From positions 248,001-312,000 of the forward strand of contig NZ_CP109428.1 in assembly GCF_036250695.1 (NCBI RefSeq): DNA of 64,000 nt. The letters are read 5' to 3'. Positions 37,278-46,788 of this stretch are shown in pieces; position 1 is the first letter of the stretch; the number at the start of each line of letters is the position of its first letter. This stretch comes from Streptomyces sp. NBC_01497 (GTDB lineage: Bacteria; Actinomycetota; Actinomycetes; Streptomycetales; Streptomycetaceae). The translations under genes and the position numbers were made by a program. Below the pieces are notes generated by a model. It did no database searches. It had not been told where the DNA came from and worked only from the letters and a program-made list of their open reading frames with translations.

Positions 37278-37293
37278 CCGCCCTTTAGGGCGG
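37278..37293. repeat. IS200/IS605-type end hairpin
   Basis: CCGCCCTTTAGGGCGG is a perfect stem around a short loop just beyond the 3' end of tnpA. It is the kind of subterminal palindrome that IS200/IS605 TnpA recognises. Confidence 0.6.
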
Positions 37294-37359
37294 GGGTGAA
37301 GCGCATCCTTGGCCCAGAGGTGCGAAGCGCCGGAGTTCCCTGCGCCTCCGCGGTGACGG

Positions 37360-37767
37360 TCAGATGGGCCGCTTCTGGTTCTCAACGTACTGCTTGACCA
37401 CGGTCAGTGGCGCGCCGCCACAGGACCCGGCGAAGTAGGAGCCGGACCAGAAGTGCCCGCCCCACAGATAGCGACGCACGTGCCCGTCGTACTCCTTGCG
37501 CAGCATCCGGGCGGACACGCCCTTGAGTGAGTTGACCAGCCTGGAGAGCTGGACCTTCGGCACGTGGTCGTCCTCGCCGTTGAACTGCTTCAGCTCGGTC
37601 TCGAAGTCCGCGCATACCTCCCGCATGATCCCCTCGCACCGCGTCAGCATGGCGTCGGTCATGGCCTTGCGCCGGTACCTGGTGACGAAAGCCAAATGGA
37701 CATGAAGGTTGTACACGACATGACGACCGTTGCGTACATCGAGATTCGGGGCCCATCGTGGTGACAT
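37360..37767 (-). pseudogene. tnpA: IS200/IS605 TnpA (Y1 HUH transposase) with the HUH motif deleted
   Basis: The family start MSPRWAPNLDVRNGRHVVYNLHVHLAFVTRYRR and the C-terminal WSGSYFAGSCGG...VKQYVENQ with the catalytic Tyr are present (quoted in parts). The central motif normally reads DDHVHLLVxYPPKV. Here it reads DDHVPKVQLS. An in-frame loss of about seven residues removes the second His of the His-hydrophobic-His metal site. The gene stays open, so it would be scored as intact by length checks. It should nonetheless be catalytically dead. It is divergent from the tnpB relic, as usual for IS605. Confidence 0.85.
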
Positions 37768-37799
37768 AAGCCAAAGAATCATAGTGATCGGCGTGCAGC

Positions 37800-38960
37800 T
37801 TCGGTACAGCTTCCGCGTGTAGCCGAGCGCCGGTCAGCGCATGGCGTTTCCAGGGCGTTCGGGTGTGCTCGGGTTGTTTTCAACGACGCCCTTCGGGCCC
37901 GCGAGACTGCCCGTGCCGCCGTGCTGCCGTTCATCCCGTCCGGCGGGCTGTCCAAGCAGCTCACGGCCGCGAGGAAGACCCCCGAGCGGGCTTGGCTTGC
38001 CGAGGTGTCGGCGGTGATCCTCCAGCAGTCCCTCCGGGACCTGGATACCGCACACCGAAACTTCTTCGACGGCCTCAAAGGCAAGCGCCCCAAGACGGGG
38101 TCGCCCCGGCTCACGTCGCGGAAGGGCACTCGGCAGCCGGTCCAGTTCACCGCGAACGCCGGATGGAAGATCATGGCCGGCGGGAAGCTCCGGCTCCCCA
38201 AGATCGGTGACGTGGCCGTGAAGTGGTCCCGCTCCATGCCGTCGGCCCCGTCCACAGTGACCGTGGTCAAGGACAGTTCGGGCCGGTACTTCGCCTCGTT
38301 CGTGGTCGAGACCGACCCTGAGACGCTGCCCGCCACGGACAACGTCGTTGATCCTCTCCGACGGTCGGAAGATCGACAGCCCGCGCTTCCTGCGCCGGGC
38401 CGAGAAGAAGCTGAAGAAGGCTCAGCGTGACCTCAGCCGGAAGGCCAAGGGATCGAAGAACCGGGCCAAGGCCCGAATCAAGGTCGCACGCGCCCACGCA
38501 CGGGCCGCCGATGCGCGGGCGCGAGTTCCACCACAAGCTCTCCACGCAGTTGATCCGCGAGAACCAAGCGGTCGCCGTGGAGGACCTGGCGGTGAAGGGG
38601 CTCGCCCGCACGCGTCTGGCCAAATCCGTGCACGACGCGATGGTCCGCGTTCACCACGATGCTGGCGTACAAAGCCGCCCTGCATGGGCGGACCTTTCAC
38701 GCAATCGGACGCTTCGAGCCGACCTCACAGGTGTGCTCCGTGTGTGGCATCAAGGACGGCCCCAAGCCCCTCATCGTCCGTGTCTGGACGTGCGGGGCCT
38801 GCGGAGCCGTCCTGGACCGGGACATCAACGCGGCGATCAACGTCGCGAAGGCCGCCGGACTGGCGGTATCAGCCTGTCGAGCGCAGGTAAGACCGGTACT
38901 CCTACCGGCGCAGCGCGAAGAAGCAGGAACCCACCCGAAGACGAGCCGGACATCCGGCAG
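37800..38960 (+). pseudogene. tnpB: IS605-type TnpB (RNA-guided nuclease) relic
   Basis: At least four frame changes scatter the protein. The N-terminal part has a stop near 37828. The second part reads LSKQLTAARKTPERAWLAEVSAVILQQSLRD through GRYFASFVVETDPETLPATD. There the segment that should carry the first RuvC aspartate (GIDLGL) is missing. The next frames hold KIDSPRFLRRAEKKLKKAQRDLSRK, then NQAVAVEDLAVKGLARTRLAKSVHDA with the catalytic Glu, then the zinc finger CSVCGIKDG...CGACG and the final Asp in LDRDINAAINVAKAAG. It is a dead gene. Any omega RNA at its 3' end would be unsupported. Confidence 0.85.
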
Positions 38961-38983
38961 TCAGGCGGGAATCGCCCCCCTTA

Positions 38984-39848
38984 GACAGTGTCCTATGTGG
39001 TGAGCCGAATGAGTCGTTTGTAGCAGCAGAGGGCGGCGGCGAGGCCGAGGAAGGCCAAGTAGTTGCGGGGATGACGTTCGTAGCGGTGGTTGAGTCTGCG
39101 GTAGCCGGTCAGCCAGGACATGGTCCGCTCGATGACCCATCGTCGTCGGCCTAATCGTTCGCTGGACTCGATTCCTTTGCGGGCGATGCGGACGCCGATG
39201 CGTTTGCCGCGGAGCCATCGTCGCAGGTCGCGCTGGTCGTACGCCTTGTCGGCGTGGAGCTTGCGGGGTTTGTAGTGCCAGCCGTTTTCGGGGTCGTGTC
39301 TCGTTTGGAGACCGGCGACCATCGCCTTCAGGCCCTGGCTGTCAGGGGTGTTGCCTGCGGAGACGCCGACGACGAGGGGCAGCCCGTTCGCGTCCGACAA
39401 GACGTGCATCTTGGAGCCCGGCTTGCCTCGGTCCACGGGGCTCGGACCTGTGAGTTCGCCCCCTTTTTAGCCCGTACGTGGGCGGAGTCGAGGACAGTGC
39501 GTGTGAGGTCGAGCAGTCCGCACTCGTCGATCCGATCCAGCACGGCCTCGTGGAGCCGGCCCCACACCCCGGCTCTCGACCAGATCAGGAACCGGCGATG
39601 CGCGGTGGACTTCGAAATGCCGAAACAGGGTGGCAGGGCCCGCCAGGCACAGCCACTGACCAGGACGTAGATGATCGCCGCGAACAGCGTCTCATCAGGC
39701 GTGTCCTGCGTCCCGCCGCCCTGCGGCCGCACCCTCGACGGCGGGATCAATGGCTCCGCGATCTCCCACAAACCATCCGGAACAATCCAACTCCACGTAC
39801 CTCGCCCCATGTTCAGCTCAACGAGACGCTCCCACATAGGACACTGTC
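38984..39848 (-). mobile_element. IS5-family element, best preserved copy, with TTA duplication
   Basis: Perfect inverted repeats GACAGTGTCCTATGTGG (left) and GACAGTGTCCTATGTGG (right, reverse complement), flanked by TTA at 38981-38983 and 39849-39851. The two transposase frames are undamaged. Copies or remnants of the same or closely related elements lie at 14999, 42755, 45476 and 48703. Confidence 0.9.
38993..39837 (-). CDS. IS5-family transposase made by -1 frameshift (OrfA-OrfB)
   Basis: OrfA starts at about 39837 (MWERLVELN) or 39810 (MGRGTWSWIVPDGLWEIAEP) and carries the HTH and first aspartate (VLDSAHVRAKK). A slippery T AAA AAG run at about 39463-39469 allows a -1 shift into OrfB. 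OrfB carries GPSPVDRGKPGSKMHVLSD, LHADKAYDQRDLRRWL with the second Asp, and RRWVIERTMSWL with the Glu. It ends LCCYKRLIRLTT. Both frames are intact, so this copy may be able to mobilise the degraded relatives in the window. Confidence 0.85.
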
Positions 39849-39960
39849 TTAGGTGGGCGAGGATGTCAAGAGCGTAAGTGCCAGAGCACGGACTCAGACC
39901 GCACGACATGCGCAAGCGAGCGAGCACTTTCAGGAGCGCGAAGGCTCTGACGTGAGCCTA

Positions 39961-40114
39961 AGCGTTGTCCCGTAACTCAGGGCAGAGGTCGGTAGGTCAC
40001 CACAAGCAGATCTGGTTGTCTGGTTGCGCCCCGAATTGCGGCCTAAATCGGATCCTAGCCAAATAGGTCGAACCGGACATTGGCAAGCGGTGCCCAGAGT
40101 TACGGGACAGCCCT
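39961..40114. mobile_element. 154 bp MITE, copy 2
   Basis: Same length as copy 1 and in opposite orientation to it, with TA at 39959-39960 and 40115-40116. About the first fifty bases at its left end (AGCGTTGTCCCGTAACTC onward) are identical to copies 1 and 3. Confidence 0.85.
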
Positions 40115-40116
40115 TA

Positions 40117-40555
40117 GTTGCTGCTGGCTGTGAGAGGGCTTGCGCCGACGTGGGAGCTAAGGCGAGCGCTATGATTGAGGTGGCATAACCTGGTTGAACG
40201 GAAGGACGCCACGAACTGCGAGACTTGGGCCAGCGGCGTTTTGGACCGTGTCTTACAAGGTGGGATCGAGTACTGTCAGCGGGAGTGGCCGCTTCGCCCG
40301 ATAATCCAGGGAAGGGGTACGGGTTCGCCTGCATCGCGTCGTCCTCGACGAACCAGGTGACCGCCACCAGATGGACCGGTCGCGCTGTGACCTCGACTTG
40401 TCAGTGCCGCGTCCACACCGGGCCCCGAGAGGCATCGTCATGCGCGGGGCGTCTGATCCCTATCGAGGTCGTGCGGGTCGGCGAGGTGCAAGAATATAGT
40501 TCCTCCATATGCCGCAGTCCCTCTTCGAGAGGGACGCCACTACAACGGAGGCCAC
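40117..40555. other. intergenic upstream of the ferredoxin reductase gene
   Basis: About 440 bases without a recognised gene. The frames that run through here continue from the MITE and are not real genes. The ribosome site GGAGG lies seven bases before the GTG at 40556. Confidence 0.35.
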
Positions 40556-41311
40556 GTGGCGAAAGCGACGGTACAGAGGACGCTGGGTGACCGGCTGCGC
40601 TGGAAGACAGCTGAAGTCGTTGGGCGCCGCGAGGAGTCGGCCGCAGCCGTGACTCTGGTCCTGGACGTACCTGACTGGCCCGGGCACCTAGCGGGTCAGC
40701 ACATCGACCTGCGGCTGACGGCCGAGGACGGCTACAGCACACAGCGAAGCTATTCCATTGCGTCCTCGCCCGAAAACAAACACCTCGAGCTCACGATCCA
40801 ACGACTGCCCGACGGTGAGGTCTCCCCCTACCTGGCGGACGAAGTTCGGCCGGGAGACCAACTGGAACTGCGCGGACCGGTGGGCGGATGGTTCGTCTGG
40901 AGACCGGAGCAGACAGAACCTATCCTGCTAGTGGCAGGTGGCTCGGGGCTCGTACCTTTGGTGTCGATGATCCGGAGCCGCGAGTCCGCCTCCAGCAGGG
41001 CGCCGTTCCGTTTGCTTTACTCACTACGCTCACCCGCAGACGGTCTTTACACGAATGAGCTACGGAGTAATCTGAGCGGCGTCGATGTCGCTCACCTTTA
41101 TACGCGCGAGGCGCCGCAGGGTGCAAAGCGTCCGCCATGCCGCATTGTCCCTTCAGATCTAGTCAAAAACGGGTGGCCGCCGGAGCTCGAGCCAACGTGC
41201 TACGTATGCGGCCCAACCGCGTTCGCAGAGAAAGCATCCAATTATCTCCTACTCCTGGGGCATAATTCTAAACGCATTCGTGTCGAACGCTTCGGTGGCA
41301 GCGGTAAGTGA
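40556..41311 (+). CDS. ferredoxin reductase-like FAD/NAD(P) oxidoreductase
   Basis: A 251-residue protein of the ferredoxin-NADP reductase superfamily. The FAD-binding motif is RSYSIASSP. The NAD(P)-binding loop is LLVAGGSGLVPLVSMIR, and the C-terminal nicotinamide-side motif is CYVCGPTAFAE. It ends in VERFGGSGK, with no iron-sulfur domain fused. In streptomycetes this type is commonly encoded beside a sulfite-oxidase-like molybdoenzyme and probably passes electrons to or from it. That partner is present in this window but about 10 kb away (51478), separated by IS elements and other genes. GTG start with GGAGG upstream. Confidence 0.85.
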   Translation: MAKATVQRTLGDRLRWKTAEVVGRREESAAAVTLVLDVPDWPGHLAGQHIDLRLTAEDGYSTQRSYSIASSPENKHLELTIQRLPDGEVSPYLADEVRPGDQLELRGPVGGWFVWRPEQTEPILLVAGGSGLVPLVSMIRSRESASSRAPFRLLYSLRSPADGLYTNELRSNLSGVDVAHLYTREAPQGAKRPPCRIVPSDLVKNGWPPELEPTCYVCGPTAFAEKASNYLLLLGHNSKRIRVERFGGSGK

Positions 41312-41561
41312 TCCAGCAGCAGGCTGGCACCCCTTAGCCAGCACATCTCTCACACATAAGAGAATCGTGGGCCTGCCATGCCTTCCGGCCCAGGCCTCCC
41401 TCGCGAGTGAGCCGTCACCTCAATTAGCCCAGAGTGAAACGGCCGAGCTGTGGCTACGGAGTCGTTGTAGGTCACAAACACGCCAGGAAGCCCTCGTCAG
41501 CGCCCTCGGCAGGGTGTTGAATAAGCCGGGGCAGCAGAAGTTGCGGCAAGAGGAGGAAGAC

Positions 41562-41891
41562 ATGCGGAGAGAACTCGAAGGGCTTCAAGTCGAGGATGGA
41601 GAGCGCGTCTCTGTCGAGCAGATCCCGATCGCCGTCACCGCTGGTGAGTTGATCTACGACAACGGGTCTGTCCAGACTTTCGCCCCGGACGGGTCTACTC
41701 GTTATATCGAGGCGGGCCGTCCCACAGAAGGTGAATGGAGAGTGGACGAGGATGGCAACTTCTGCTCGTTCTGGCCGCCGAGCTACCGGGCTTCCTATGA
41801 TCTGCGATGGATCGTAGAGGCTGGCAGCGTTGTCGGCCTCCGGTTCTCAGGCGTGGAGGGAGGCACTCAATTCGACGGCCGCTACCAGTAA
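41562..41891 (+). CDS. small beta-rich hypothetical protein
   Basis: A 109-residue protein starting MRRELEGLQVEDGERVSV, with AGGAGG just upstream of the ATG. An upstream extension in the same frame is weakly supported. The sequence alternates polar and hydrophobic residues with many turns (GELIYDNGSVQTFAPDGSTRYIE, EGEWRVDEDGNFCSFWPPSY). That suggests a beta barrel or lipocalin-like fold. I do not recognise the family. It follows the ferredoxin reductase by 250 bases on the same strand. Confidence 0.6.
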   Translation: MRRELEGLQVEDGERVSVEQIPIAVTAGELIYDNGSVQTFAPDGSTRYIEAGRPTEGEWRVDEDGNFCSFWPPSYRASYDLRWIVEAGSVVGLRFSGVEGGTQFDGRYQ

Positions 41892-42193
41892 CTCGAAGCA
41901 GGTGCGCCGACCGTTAGTGCCAGGCATGCGGGGGAGCTACTTGCCAAAGGGCTGGGGGTGTCTCGATCGCGGACTGGCCTTCCGGCAAACGGATAGGGCG
42001 CGATCACTGACACCCGCTCAAACTCCTCCCGATCGTGAGCGGGGGTCACTCGGTGCACCATCTCAAACCTTCGCTCGGCGGCCGCTCAGCGTGGTGTCGG
42101 CGATACCATCCGGTAGCGTGCACTGCTGCTAGGGACTATACAAAAGACTGACCGCGCCACCGGGCCCGAGTGAATCCTTAAGTTCTGGAGGGA
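41892..42193. other. intergenic upstream of the DksA/TraR gene
   Basis: About 300 bases with no recognised gene. The last bases carry TGGAGGGAG just before the first possible GTG. Confidence 0.35.
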
Positions 42194-42583
42194 GTGAAAC
42201 AAGGCGTGAAGCATCTCGCTGGAAACGACCCACTGGACAGTAAGCAAGAAACTGAGACCCTTGACCGTCTTGAGCAAGAGGAAAGTATCCTTCGCGACTT
42301 CCTCGCGACGGTAGATGCCCGCAAGGGGGAAATCCTGGCCGATTGTTCTCTCAATGCAGGGGACGCGGGCGAGGTGCAGCAGGCACTCCGTGATTTTGAT
42401 CGGGAAGTAGCCGGTGTGCAATCCAGGCTGAAGAAGGTGTCTGAGGCCCAGGAGCGGCTAGAGGACGGTACCTACGGCGTTTGCACGGCTTGCGCCCAGG
42501 AGATTGATCCGGAACGCCTTGCACTGGTACCACTTACGCACCTTTGTGTAGCGTGCGCAGCATCGCCTGAGCCTCGCCGGTAG
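42194..42583 (+). CDS. DksA/TraR-family C4 zinc-finger protein
   Basis: A protein of about 129 residues with a long N-terminal coiled coil (ETLDRLEQEESILRDFLATV, then LRDFDREVAGVQSRLKKVSEAQERL). A C-terminal C4 zinc finger follows with spacing C-x2-C-x17-C-x2-C (GVCTACAQEIDPERLAL...HLCVAC). This is the plan of DksA/TraR proteins, which enter the RNA polymerase secondary channel and alter promoter choice, often under stress. The coiled-coil tip lacks the clear DxxDxA motif of DksA, so transcriptional activity is not assured. Two in-frame GTG codons (42194 and 42206) are possible starts. Confidence 0.8.
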   Translation: MKQGVKHLAGNDPLDSKQETETLDRLEQEESILRDFLATVDARKGEILADCSLNAGDAGEVQQALRDFDREVAGVQSRLKKVSEAQERLEDGTYGVCTACAQEIDPERLALVPLTHLCVACAASPEPRR

Positions 42584-42754
42584 AGCCGCACCAAGAGACC
42601 GGGTGCCGGGGTCGAATCACCAGGACTCGGCCGGCTACTCCCCGGGATCAAGTATGGCGGTCCGCCGTCCTACGTTGCGGAGTCGCCGTGACAATCGAGT
42701 GCAGTGCCGATTGAGCAGGGGTATCCACGACCCTCATCGATGCCGCGGGCGGCC

Positions 42755-43319
42755 GCGATGAGGGTCGTGTCTCGTTTGGTGACCCTGAACCATGGGATTC
42801 AGCGCGAGGCTGTCGTGGGTGTTCGCTGCGGAGACGCCGACAAGGAGGGGCAGCCCGTTCGCGTCCGACAAGACGTGCATTGTGGAACCCGGCTTACCAC
42901 GGTCCACGGGGCTCGGACCTGTGAGTTCGCCCCTTTTTTAGCCCTCACGTGCGCGGAGTCGAGCACCGCCCGGGGCAGGTCGAGCAGGCCGGCGTTGTCC
43001 AGGCGGTGCAGGATCTCCTCGTGGAGCCGGCCCCAGACACCGGCTCTCGACCAGATCAAGAACCTGCAGTGGGCCGTCGACTTCGATATCCCGAAGCAGG
43101 GCGGCAATGCCCGCCAGGAACAGCCGCTGACCAGGACGTAGATGATCGCCGCGAACAGCGTCTCATCAGGCGTGTCCTGCGTCCCACCGCCCTGCAGCCG
43201 CACCCTGAACGGCGGGAGCAGCGGCTCCGCGATCTCCCACAGACCCTCCGGAACAACCCAACCCCACGTACCCCGCCCCATGCGCAGACCAACAAGCCAA
43301 CCCCACATAGGACACGGTC
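42755..43319 (-). pseudogene. IS5-family element remnant, OrfA half
   Basis: Carries the N-terminal half of the same transposase as the 38984 element (GTWGWVVPEGLWEIAEPLLPP through DSAHVRAKKGAN). The OrfB start SPVDRGKPGSTMHVLSD follows after an A6G4 slippery run. It ends on the left near 42755 without a terminal repeat. The right end resembles the intact terminal repeat (CACATAGGACACGGTCT). Confidence 0.8.
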
Positions 43320-43456
43320 TAAGTGGGCGTTGAGCGCGTGCAGCGGTTGAAGTGATCTTTTACCACTCCCGCTGAGTCCTCGCGTCAACAGCCTGCCGCT
43401 CGTAGGTGTAATTTGAAGAGGGACGCTCTAGTTGTCGTCTCCCGTTGGGAGTGGTG

Positions 43457-45418
43457 ATGGATGCCTCGGAGGACGTTCTTCGCAGGCTGAGCCCGTCGGC
43501 TCTTGTTACCCTGGACGGTACCGTTCGTTCTGTCAACGCCGCGATGGCTAAGACGTTGGGCAAGACGGCTGAGCAGTGTATTGGACAGACCTTCTCCAGT
43601 CTCTTCCCGGAATCGCAGCGGCAGGTGGCGGAAGATCTTGTGACCCACGGGGCCACGACAAACTCCGTAGCTATGCATGTGCTCGGATTCCCAGAGTATG
43701 GTGGCATATCAGTAGTTTGCCTTATAGCGGCGCAGCCGTTGCAAGCCTCCCCCGGCGGGGAGGGATTCGTGTGGTTGTACTCATTGGAAACGGAAAACGA
43801 CCTGGGGAGCCTGCTGATCCCGCTCGGGTTGGCAGCCAAGGCAGCCGGCCTCGGAGTGTCTGTCTATTCACCGCACGATCAGAACCTGGAATGGCTGGGG
43901 GGGGCGTCCCGTCTGGCGGCACTATTTCCACAGGCAGCCGTGACCCTTTCCTGGGTCTTCCGACACGTCCATCCAGATGACAGGCATGCCCTTCGACGCC
44001 TTATGCGTTCATATGCCACGGAACCTCAGTGGCTTCGGTTCCGATTCCGTGACGAGCTAGACAACTGGCGGAGCCTAGCTTGTCAGTTGCATCGTGTTCG
44101 ACTGGGGTATGACGGACCTCAGCGCATTTTCGGGGTGGTCCGTGACGATACTTTGCAAGAGACGCGTCGGCAGAGGGTGCTGGCGGATTTGAGTGCGCAG
44201 CGCCAGCACGCTGCGGAGCTGGCCGATTTCGCCTCCGCTCTGATCACCGCAGCCACTGAGCAGGAGCTGCAGCAGGTTGTCCTGACGCGTGCTGCCTCAT
44301 CTTTCGGGGGCACGGGCGCCTTGTTCGCGGTTGTCGACGACAAGCGCCGCCTACGCGTGTCTTCCGACGCTGCTGTCACCCCACAACTGGTCGACGCTCT
44401 GCATGGTCTCTCCCTGGATGCGCCGAACCCTCTCCCTCACGCCATCCGTACCGGAGAACCTCAGCTCATCCACGATCGCGAGGACTACGTCCGTCGCTGG
44501 CCCGAGGGGGGCAACTTGCCATCGTTCGGCCCCGATATGGCGCTGGTGATCACGCCTCTCGGGCCCATGGGCATCCAGCCTCAAGGGGCCTGCATGATGA
44601 CCTGCGATAAAGGCCGTCATCCTTCCCGGAATGAACGAACCCTGATCAATATGGTGGCTGAGCTGACAGGCCAGGCACTCAAGCGCATAGGTGTGCACCA
44701 GGCTCGTGTGGAGCTGGCCGTTGCGCTCCAGCACGCAATGCTTCCCAGGCTCCCCGATCATCTCCCTGGACTCGATGTCGCCGCCCGCTACCAACCCAGC
44801 CAGGACGGGCTGGACATCGGTGGTGACTGGTATGACGCCTTCGTGACGCGCGACGGAGCGGTGACGGTAGAGATCGGAGACGCCCAGGGCCACGACGTAG
44901 ACGCTGCAGCGGTCATGGGACAGGTTCGTACGTCCCTGCGAGCGATAGCCAATCAGGAGTCAGATCCGACGACAGTACTTACACGTATCAACGATCTACT
45001 CGTCACCATGGCCGCAAAACGGTTCGCCAGCTGCACCATGCTGCACTTCGACCCACGCAACGGACTGGTCACGGGGGCGAGTGCGGGCCATGTCCCGCTC
45101 CTATCGGCGCATGAGGATGGGAGCTACGACGTTCACATGCTGCCGGGCGGCCCAGTGCTTGGGGTTCTGAGCCACGCAGCCTACCCAGAACAGACATTCA
45201 CCCTCGAAAGAGATACCGCATTGATCATGGTCACCGATGGCCTGGTCGAGGGGCCAAACTTGACGCTTGATGCAGGACTCGACCACGTGGGAAGACTGGC
45301 AGCTACAGCACTCCACGATGGATTGAATGCCGAGTCAACCGCCGACCGACTCATCGAGGGCGCGATTGCCATGGACCACCTCGATGACGTCGCGGTCCTG
45401 GTTATCCGACGTACCTGA
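43457..45418 (+). CDS. PAS/GAF/SpoIIE-type PP2C serine phosphatase
   Basis: About 653 residues. An N-terminal PAS domain (ALVTLDGTVRSVNAAMAKTLGKT) is followed by a second PAS_3-like segment (FRHVHPDDRHALRRLM through RIFGVVRD). A GAF domain comes next (about residues 260-410, with ITPLGPMGIQPQGACMMTC). The C-terminal SpoIIE phosphatase has QHAMLPRLPDHLPGLDVAARYQPS, DIGGDWYDAF, EIGDAQGHDVDAAAVMGQ and MVTDGLVEGP, the metal-binding aspartates of PP2C enzymes. Such proteins dephosphorylate anti-sigma-factor antagonists in stress pathways. No cognate anti-sigma or STAS gene lies beside it. The ATG at 43457 follows GGGAG. TTG/GTG codons just upstream are alternatives. Confidence 0.9.
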   Translation: MDASEDVLRRLSPSALVTLDGTVRSVNAAMAKTLGKTAEQCIGQTFSSLFPESQRQVAEDLVTHGATTNSVAMHVLGFPEYGGISVVCLIAAQPLQASPGGEGFVWLYSLETENDLGSLLIPLGLAAKAAGLGVSVYSPHDQNLEWLGGASRLAALFPQAAVTLSWVFRHVHPDDRHALRRLMRSYATEPQWLRFRFRDELDNWRSLACQLHRVRLGYDGPQRIFGVVRDDTLQETRRQRVLADLSAQRQHAAELADFASALITAATEQELQQVVLTRAASSFGGTGALFAVVDDKRRLRVSSDAAVTPQLVDALHGLSLDAPNPLPHAIRTGEPQLIHDREDYVRRWPEGGNLPSFGPDMALVITPLGPMGIQPQGACMMTCDKGRHPSRNERTLINMVAELTGQALKRIGVHQARVELAVALQHAMLPRLPDHLPGLDVAARYQPSQDGLDIGGDWYDAFVTRDGAVTVEIGDAQGHDVDAAAVMGQVRTSLRAIANQESDPTTVLTRINDLLVTMAAKRFASCTMLHFDPRNGLVTGASAGHVPLLSAHEDGSYDVHMLPGGPVLGVLSHAAYPEQTFTLERDTALIMVTDGLVEGPNLTLDAGLDHVGRLAATALHDGLNAESTADRLIEGAIAMDHLDDVAVLVIRRT

Positions 45419-45475
45419 ACCCGTTGCCGCGGGCATTCACAACCCTGGCAGCTCTGCGCCAGGATTGGCTACTTA

Positions 45476-46344
45476 AGACCGTGTCCTACATGGTGAGGTC
45501 GAGGAAGCGTTTGTAGCAGCAGAGGGCGGCTGCCAGCCCGAGGAAGGCCAGGTGGTTGCCGGGGTGGCGTTCGTAGCGGTGGTTGAGTCTGCGGTAGCCG
45601 GTGAGCGCCAGGACATGGTGCGTTCGATGACCCAGCGTCGGCGTCCGGGTCGTTCGCTGGACTCGATGCCCTTGCGGGCGATACGGACCCCGATGTGCTT
45701 GCCCCACAACCATTTCCGCAGGTGGGGGACGTCGTAGGCCTTGTCGGCATGGAGACGCTGAGGCTTGGACCGGGCTGCGTGGGATTCGTGTCCCGTGTGG
45801 AAAGGGGAAAGCATCGGCTTCAGCCCAAGGCTGTCGTGGGTGCTGGCCGCGGAGAGTCCGACGCGTAAGGGCACTCCGTCCGCATCCGACAGGACATGCA
45901 TTGTGGAACCGGGCTTACCCCAGTCCACGGGACTCGGACCTGCAAGTGCGCCCCCATTTTTCGCGCGAACATGAGCCGAGTCCAGGACCGCCCGGGAAAG
46001 GTCGACCAACTCCTGCCTGTCCAGGGGTTGGAGGATCTTCTGATGCAGCCGGCCCCAGACACCTGCGCGCGACCAGATGACGAACCGGCGGTGCACCGTT
46101 GACTTTGAGGCCTCGAAGCACGGCGGCAACGCACGCCATGCACACCCGCTGACCAGTACGTAGATGATCGCTGCGAAGACCGCCTCGTCATCGATGTTCG
46201 CCACCCCACCGCCCTGCGGCCGTACACGCACCGGCGGCAAGAGCGGCCTAGCGATCTCCCACAGTCCGTCCGGAACAATCCATCCCCACCGTCCACTCCC
46301 CCATGCCCGCCTCAACGACCAACTGTCCATGTAGGACACGGTCT
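45476..46344 (-). mobile_element. IS5-family element with naturally fused OrfA-OrfB, C-terminus frameshifted
   Basis: Inverted repeats AGACCGTGTCCTACATGG (left) and AGACCGTGTCCTACATGG (right, reverse complement), flanked by TA. The frameshift site that separates the two frames in sister copies carries an additional base here (AAAAATGGGGGC instead of AAAAAGGGGGC). OrfA therefore runs directly into OrfB (VRAKNGGALAGPSPVDWGKPGS). A later insertion near 45605 then breaks the frame before the last 45 residues (ALTGYRRLNHRYERHPGNHLAFLGLAAALCCYKRF is read in another frame). It is a probable pseudogene, although nearly full length. Confidence 0.85.
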
Positions 46345-46499
46345 TAGAATTAGATGGACAGCACAGGACAGCCGCTGAGCCTGTTCCAGCCTCAGCTTGA
46401 CCAGGTCAGCTGCGAGGTGGGCGGCCTGAACGACGCCAGTAGTGCTGCTGCAGCAGGGTCTGTGTGGCAGGCGCCAGCTCTTGACGGCAGTCATGGGCT

Positions 46500-46730
46500 A
46501 CTCACGGACGTCGCAGGGCGGGCGCGAGCGACATTGACGACCTGCTGGCCGCCAGAGGCGGCTTCGGCGCCCGCCGCGGAAAGACACTCGTAGGTGTGGA
46601 CGGCCTTGGTGTCGTGCATGGTGCCGGGCAACACGGGCGAGGCCCATAGTAGGCGGCCGAACGGTCCGGTGACGGCCTGTACGCGTATGCCATGCCTCCA
46701 CGGCTCTGGGAGTGGCAGGTCTGATCCGAG
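46500..46730 (-). pseudogene. transposase fragment related to the 27.7 kb element
   Basis: A short piece reading WRHGIRVQAVTGPFGRLLWASPVLPGTMHDTKAVHTYECL on the minus strand (quoted in parts). It resembles the middle of the DDE_Tnp_4-type transposase near 28.2 kb (HGMNVQVLTHPFGRPLW). No ends are visible. Confidence 0.6.
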
Positions 46731-46788
46731 GCGATGTGATCGATCGGCGACGTCGGAGATTGCGCGCTGTCGTACAGGTTCGGGTGAC

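Noticed and set aside
37800..38960. Working TnpB RNA-guided nuclease
   Set aside because: At least four frame changes and loss of the segment with the first catalytic aspartate make activity impossible in this form.
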